Source: Deltaproteobacteria bacterium (lineage in GTDB: Bacteria > Myxococcota_A > UBA796 > UBA2385). From it: DNA of 7,054 nt. The translations under genes and the position numbers were made by a program. This document shows positions 4,737-7,054 of the stretch, piece by piece. The DNA is taken from the NCBI GenBank assembly GCA_015489145.1, contig WGAH01000719.1, positions 1 through 7,054 on the forward strand. Reading direction: 5' to 3'. Numbering within the stretch: the stretch's first letter is position 1; every line of letters begins with the position of its first letter. The notes beneath the pieces were generated by a model. The model saw only the letters and a list, made by a program, of their open reading frames with translations. It ran no database searches and had not been told where the DNA came from.

Positions 4737-4873
4737 CCCGGCTCTCCGAGCGGGAGCCGGGTCCACTCGACGGGGCGCCCCCCGTATATCTTGACTATGC
4801 GCCAGCAAACGGGGGGGTGCCCCCGTTTGCTGCGGGCGATACGCCGCCTCGCCCCGGCGGAACGCGCCGATGA
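4733..4873 (+). CDS. 46-aa ORF that spans the origin, possibly a translational link to rep
   Basis: It begins with an ATGA overlap at 4733 and ends with an ATGA overlap into rep at 4870, so translation could run without a break from 3001 to rep. The peptide is Pro/Gly-rich (PGPLDGAPPVYLDYAPANGG) with no fold expected. The DNA is dominated by palindromes and the putative nick site, so the codons may be constrained by DNA structure rather than by protein function. It could be a real small protein, a coupling leader for rep, or chance. Confidence 0.45.
   Translation: MTRLSEREPGPLDGAPPVYLDYAPANGGVPPFAAGDTPPRPGGTRR
4735..4763. repeat. 10-bp perfect stem-loop upstream of the nick-like site
   Basis: GACCCGGCTC (4735-4744) pairs with GAGCCGGGTC (4754-4763) across a 9-base loop. 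It overlaps the start codon of the 46-aa ORF and the stop of the 143-aa gene, so in mRNA it could also hide that start and affect coupling towards rep. Confidence 0.7.
4803..4832. repeat. 13-bp perfect stem-loop with GGTG loop
   Basis: The left arm CAGCAAACGGGGG (4803-4815) pairs fully with CCCCCGTTTGCTG (4820-4832), leaving loop GGTG. It is the strongest hairpin in the window and starts nine bases after the CTTGA core. No U-tract follows and it is inside an operon upstream of rep, so an origin element (Rep-binding or single-strand initiation hairpin) is preferred to a terminator. Confidence 0.85.
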
Positions 4874-5913
4874 GCGCCCGCCGGAAGAATGGCCGGCGAC
4901 GGGCGCCGGGCGTCGCGCCGTGGCCGCCGGAGGTGGACCCGCGCGACCGGGAGCGGTGCCTGCGAGGGGGCGCCATCGTGGCCCGGTGCTCGGTGAGCGG
5001 CGAGCCGTTCCAGGTGCCGCAGTCCTGCATGACCGCGCGGTGCCCGGCCTGCTCGCCGGCGGTCAAGGCCAAGCGAGGGCGGCGCATCCACGAGAGCACC
5101 GGCGCCGCCGGCTACGTCGCCGTGGTGCTCACGGTGCCGCCTCGCGTCCGCGGGCGGCTGTGGGGCGACGAGGCCGCCGCCTTCCGGCGCTCGGCCGGGC
5201 ACGTGCTCGTGCGGTGGGGCGCCCGCTGGTGGGGCGGCGCCGCCGTGGGAGTGCTCGCCCACCTCCATCCCTCGGGCGACCGCTGCGAGGGATGCGGGGC
5301 ACCGGCGGGCGGCGCCGAGGCTGCGCGGTGGGGGGAGTGCCCGACGTGCGGGGCGCCGCCTCGGTGGCTGCCGCATGTGGACGCCCTGGTGCCGCGCCTC
5401 GGCCTCCTCGGCGGCTCCGTGGTCGGGCTGTCGGTGCCCCTGCCGAGGGTCGCCCTGTGGGACCTGCGGGAGCGGTGGGGCCGCGCCCTGGTGGGGCTCG
5501 GCCTCGCCGAGCGGGTGGGCCGCCCCGTGGTGCACGTCTCACTGCGGGAGCCGGGGAGCCAGGCCGCGCACCGCGCGGCCTACTCCGCGCGCCCCTTCGC
5601 GGCGTGGAGCTGGGGGGTGTGGGCGGTGGAGACCTCGCCGGGTGCCCTGGCGACGGCGCGGGCGCGGGCGCGAGGGCTGGGGCTCGCACTCCGGCCGCAG
5701 CGGTACGGGCTCGCGGCACCAGGGAGCCGGGCGCCGGGTATCGAGGCCTGGCGGGCGGCCGTCCGGGTGGAGGCCGACGACGGCGACGGCCTCCTGTGCC
5801 CGTGCCATCGGGAGCCGGCCGAGGTGCTCGGCTACGAGGCCGGATGGAGCCCGCCGGCCGATAGCGAGGTTTGGGACGAGGACGACGAGGCGTCCGTCTG
5901 GCCGCCTCGGTAG
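4870..5913 (+). CDS. rep: Rolling-circle replication initiator (HUH-type Rep)
   Basis: It is predicted to nick the plus strand at the origin and drive rolling-circle replication. The N-terminal part has cysteines C30 and C40 and then C53-x4-C58-x2-C61 (CMTARCPAC), the zinc-finger style seen in plasmid/phage Reps and IS91-like enzymes. Motif 1 is YVAVVLTVP (82-90). The region GVLAHLHPSGD (127-137), a four-Cys insert (C139, C142, C157, C160) and WLPHVDALVPRLG (166-178) align by pattern to the HTWG...HPHLH region of IS91/Rep proteins. The usual second His is D171, giving H169-V-D171. The catalytic Tyr is most likely Y238 in AAYSARPF, with Arg where Lys is common. The C-terminal ~40 residues carry CPCH (310-313) and an acidic tail. 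The ATG at 4870 overlaps the 46-aa ORF by ATGA. An IS91-type transposase is less likely given the small circular context. Confidence 0.87.
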   Translation: MSARRKNGRRRAPGVAPWPPEVDPRDRERCLRGGAIVARCSVSGEPFQVPQSCMTARCPACSPAVKAKRGRRIHESTGAAGYVAVVLTVPPRVRGRLWGDEAAAFRRSAGHVLVRWGARWWGGAAVGVLAHLHPSGDRCEGCGAPAGGAEAARWGECPTCGAPPRWLPHVDALVPRLGLLGGSVVGLSVPLPRVALWDLRERWGRALVGLGLAERVGRPVVHVSLREPGSQAAHRAAYSARPFAAWSWGVWAVETSPGALATARARARGLGLALRPQRYGLAAPGSRAPGIEAWRAAVRVEADDGDGLLCPCHREPAEVLGYEAGWSPPADSEVWDEDDEASVWPPR

Positions 5914-5923
5914 GCCGGCCGGC
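5914..5923. repeat. 10-bp palindrome between convergent stop codons
   Basis: GCCGGCCGGC fills the gap between the TAG of rep (5911-5913) and the leftward TAG (5923-5925). It may help end transcription from both sides, but it is short and lacks U-tracts, so it could simply be GC-rich sequence. Confidence 0.35.
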
Positions 5924-6519
5924 TACCCGCCCGCCTTCGCGGCGAGCATGAGGCCGACGATCGCGTCCGCCTTTTCGACGAGGGTCTTGGCCGCCGGGGT
6001 GTCCCAGAAACCGCCGTCCGTGTCGGCGGCGGCGATGAGCGCCGCGGACAGATCCTCGCTCGTCTTCGCGAGGCTCTCGTGCGCGTCGCGCGCCATCTGG
6101 AGCGAGTCGCGGACCGCGCCCTGCATGACCTTCATCGTCTCGCGCTGCTCGCGCGCCATGGCCACGACCTGCGCCGCGAGCCGCTCGTTCGTCCTGTTCG
6201 CGGCCTGGAGGGCGTGAGCGAGCGACACCGAGTCCAGCGACGCGCCCGCGGTGGCGCCCCGTGGGACCTCGACGGTCAGCGCGTCGCGCGGGGCGAGGGC
6301 GGCGCCGGGGACGGTGACCGTGCGCTCGCTCCCATCCGGGAGCCGGACGGCGACGCGCCCTCCACCCTGGGCGGCGACCTCTTCGGCGTACTCCTCGACG
6401 ACGGCCTCGAGATCGCTGGCCTCGACGCGCGCCGGTGGGCGCGTGGTGGGGATGGTACGCACTCGGTACATGCCCGGCTGCGACGGGAGCCCGCCAGCCC
6501 ATTCGGTGATGTCGTCCAT
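5923..6519 (-). CDS. 198-aa coiled-coil protein, the only leftward gene
   Basis: The start ATG (complement of 6517-6519) has GGAGG four bases upstream (complement of 6524-6528), which selects it over a longer start at 6615. Residues 1-35 are Pro/Thr-rich, 36-50 an acidic helix, and 54-88 a small beta part (GRVAVRLPDGSERTVTVPGA). A long helical, coiled-coil-like region runs about 96-165 (LAAQVVAMAREQRETMKVMQ). The C-terminus has FWDTPAAKTLVEKADAIVGLMLAAKAGG, an amphipathic helix. No TM segment, no HTH and no family are recognised. Being transcribed alone and divergent from the structural operon, it could be a regulator, a scaffold or a moron-like accessory gene. Confidence 0.85.
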   Translation of the reverse strand: MDDITEWAGGLPSQPGMYRVRTIPTTRPPARVEASDLEAVVEEYAEEVAAQGGGRVAVRLPDGSERTVTVPGAALAPRDALTVEVPRGATAGASLDSVSLAHALQAANRTNERLAAQVVAMAREQRETMKVMQGAVRDSLQMARDAHESLAKTSEDLSAALIAAADTDGGFWDTPAAKTLVEKADAIVGLMLAAKAGG

Positions 6520-6629
6520 GATTCCTCCGTGTCGGTAGGGTGTGGCGCCACTATAGCGTGTCACGTGCCACGGTGGACGCCCGGTGTCATGCGGTGGTAG
6601 CTCGACTCCGAGCAAGGGAGGAATCCGAC
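6520..6629. promoter_or_regulatory. Divergent promoter region for the leftward gene and the structural operon
   Basis: 110 bases between two divergent starts. They contain the 12-base string GGTAGGGTGTGG (6534-6545, shared with 2968-2979), the palindromes GTGGCGCCAC (6542-6551), CTATAG (6551-6556) and CACGTG (6562-6567), and CCACGGTGG (6568-6576). Repeated GTGG/CCAC half-sites suggest a regulator binding here. The rightward ribosome site GGGAGGAA (6616-6623) leads to ATG 6630. A rightward -35/-10 pair is not clear. Confidence 0.6.
6550..6555 (-). promoter_or_regulatory. Putative -10 element (TATAGT) of the leftward gene
   Basis: On the minus strand the hexamer reads TATAGT, close to the TATAAT consensus, and is the most A/T-rich spot in the region. 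It would start transcription about 23 bases before the ATG. No good -35 is seen. The GTGGCGCCAC palindrome lies exactly over the expected start site, where a bound repressor could block it. Confidence 0.5.
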
Positions 6630-6929
6630 ATGGCCAAGCTCTCCAAGCTGGACCGAGCCCGCGCCCGCGCCCGCGCCCTCCGCGAGCGCCTCGACGAGGG
6701 GACGACCATGGCGCCGGTCTACGGTGGCGTCGGCGGCTACGTGGCCGGCCTCGCCGACAACAAGATCGACGCGAGCCTGAAGCTGGGCGACTTCGAGGTG
6801 AAGCCGTCTCACGGCGTCGCCCTGGTGCTGACCGGCTACGCCATCACCCAGCGCGACGAGCGCGCCGCCTCGGCCGCCGCCGGCGCCCTCGGCGCCGTCG
6901 CGTACAACATCGCCAACCCGCGCAGCTAG
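6630..6929 (+). CDS. 99-aa Gly/Ala-rich protein with basic N-terminus, possible membrane-associated virion protein
   Basis: ATG 6630 has GGGAGGAA eight to ten bases upstream; an in-frame start at 6540 would run through the promoter region and is rejected. Residues 1-25 form a basic amphipathic helix (KLSKLDRARARARALRERL), encoded by a short GCGCCC repeat at 6661-6678. Then come three weakly hydrophobic Gly/Ala stretches (about 28-42, 63-73 and 81-94), separated by a charged part (DNKIDASLKLGDFEVKPSHG). This may be a membrane-inserted hairpin or a DNA/membrane linker. It is the first gene of the presumed structural operon and ends 14 bases before the 113-aa gene across the circle junction. No family is recognised. 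Confidence 0.85.
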   Translation: MAKLSKLDRARARARALRERLDEGTTMAPVYGGVGGYVAGLADNKIDASLKLGDFEVKPSHGVALVLTGYAITQRDERAASAAAGALGAVAYNIANPRS

Positions 6930-7054
6930 CGCAGGAGGAACCCATGGCCTACTCCGGTGAGATCACCACGGTGACCGTCCCCGCGAACGCGACGTCCGTC
7001 GACGTGTCCGTCGAGTGGAACCAGCCCGCCGGCCTCGTCGAGATCATCGGCGAC
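6904..7054. repeat. Terminal direct repeat, right copy (circular overlap)
   Basis: Exact copy of 1-151. Bases 6904-6929 are the end of the 99-aa gene, and 6944 onwards repeats the start of the 113-aa gene. When the circle is closed, position 6903 joins to position 1 and this copy disappears. Confidence 0.95.
6944..7054 (+). CDS. 5' part of the 113-aa beta-rich protein gene (overlap copy)
   Basis: This is the same start, ribosome site (GGAGGAA) and first 37 codons as the gene at 41-382, cut by the window end. It exists only because the circular sequence is written with a 151-base overlap. Confidence 0.92.
   Translation, partial: MAYSGEITTVTVPANATSVDVSVEWNQPAGLVEIIGD

Larger units (their letters stand above)
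4735..4832 (+). other. Putative rolling-circle replication origin (double-strand origin)
   Basis: In about 100 bases directly before rep there are a 10-bp perfect hairpin (4735-4744 with 4754-4763), a 10-bp palindrome GGGGCGCCCC (4772-4781), a short A/T-rich stretch with TATCTTGACTATG (4787-4799) and a 13-bp perfect hairpin (4803-4815 with 4820-4832). CTTGA at 4790-4794 matches the nick core CTTG^A known for the phiX174/pC194 Rep group. The layout of nick site next to strong hairpins beside the rep gene is typical of rolling-circle origins. The nick would fall between 4793 and 4794. This is predicted, not shown. Confidence 0.65.

Noticed and set aside
4784..4802. A/T-rich stretch as a dif-like XerCD attachment site
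   Set aside because: It lacks the two 11-bp inverted arms of dif sites; the CTTGA core and nearby hairpins fit an origin better. No integrase is encoded.
4803..4832. 13-bp hairpin as an intrinsic transcription terminator
   Set aside because: No T-tract follows, and it lies inside a translationally coupled operon upstream of rep, where termination would cut off rep expression.
5260..5268. HLH (residues 131-133 of Rep) as the metal-binding HUH motif
   Set aside because: By position it matches the HTWGxD-like block that precedes the HUH motif in related enzymes. PHVDALVP at 168-175 is the better match. Kept as an open alternative in the Rep finding.
4870..5913. IS91-type transposase as identity of the Rep
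   Set aside because: The catalytic blocks are shared with IS91 enzymes, but there are no element ends, the circle is small with virus-like genes, and a structured origin lies directly upstream. A replication role fits better.
5129..6502. 457-aa open frame on the minus strand across rep and the 198-aa gene
   Set aside because: It is antisense to rep for most of its length and overlaps the well-supported leftward gene in another frame. The product is a Pro/Arg/Gly-rich low-complexity sequence typical of shadow frames in high-GC DNA, with no ribosome site.
6540..6629. N-terminal extension of the 99-aa gene to ATG 6540
   Set aside because: It would translate the divergent promoter region and lacks a ribosome site, while ATG 6630 has GGGAGGAA at good distance.
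1..7054. tRNA, rRNA, CRISPR array or insertion sequence
   Set aside because: No repeat-spacer pattern, no cloverleaf-like segment and no inverted terminal repeats were seen; almost all sequence is taken by coding regions.

Overview
The window is a complete, very GC-rich circular element shown with a terminal overlap. Bases 1-151 are identical to bases 6904-7054, so the unit is a circle of 6903 bp and the window runs once around it plus 151 bp. Genes are packed almost without gaps. Starts are preceded by GGAGG-type ribosome binding sites or are joined by ATGA/GTGA overlaps, so this is a bacterial-type element. The base composition fits a high-GC host (for example an actinobacterium, myxobacterium or similar), but the sequence does not fix the host.

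The gene content reads as a small virus that replicates by a rolling circle, not as a plasmid. Only two proteins are recognisable with confidence: a rolling-circle Rep (4870-5913) and an M15-type zinc peptidase with an N-terminal membrane anchor (2125-2646). A small holin-like membrane protein (2664-2867) follows the peptidase. I found no Walker A packaging ATPase, no Zot/pI-like protein, no integrase and no recognisable capsid protein.

Layout, all rightward unless stated. (1) A likely structural and lysis operon starts from the divergent region 6520-6629: a 99-aa glycine/alanine-rich protein (6630-6929), a 113-aa beta-rich protein (41-382), an 82-aa beta-rich protein (389-637), a 189-aa C-tail-anchored protein (647-1216), a 183-aa N-anchored protein (1213-1764), a 120-aa C-tail-anchored protein (1766-2128), then the peptidase and the holin candidate. 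(2) A gene-free control region at 2868-3000 has two tandem 15-bp palindromes on the same helical face and a putative -10 element. (3) A replication/early operon at 3001-5913 encodes a coiled-coil protein, a small helical protein, a two-TM protein, two small unknown proteins, a 46-aa ORF and Rep, each joined to the next by an ATGA overlap. The putative rolling-circle origin (CTTGA nick-like core, 10-bp and 13-bp hairpins) lies inside the 46-aa ORF just upstream of rep. (4) One leftward gene (5923-6519, 198 aa, coiled coil) converges on rep and diverges from the structural operon.

Working model (inference): Rep nicks the origin upstream of its own gene. The membrane-anchored, arginine-tipped proteins and the beta-rich proteins form the virion or its assembly site, and the peptidase and holin allow exit. 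The shell protein cannot be named from sequence, which makes this a candidate for an undescribed family of small circular phages.
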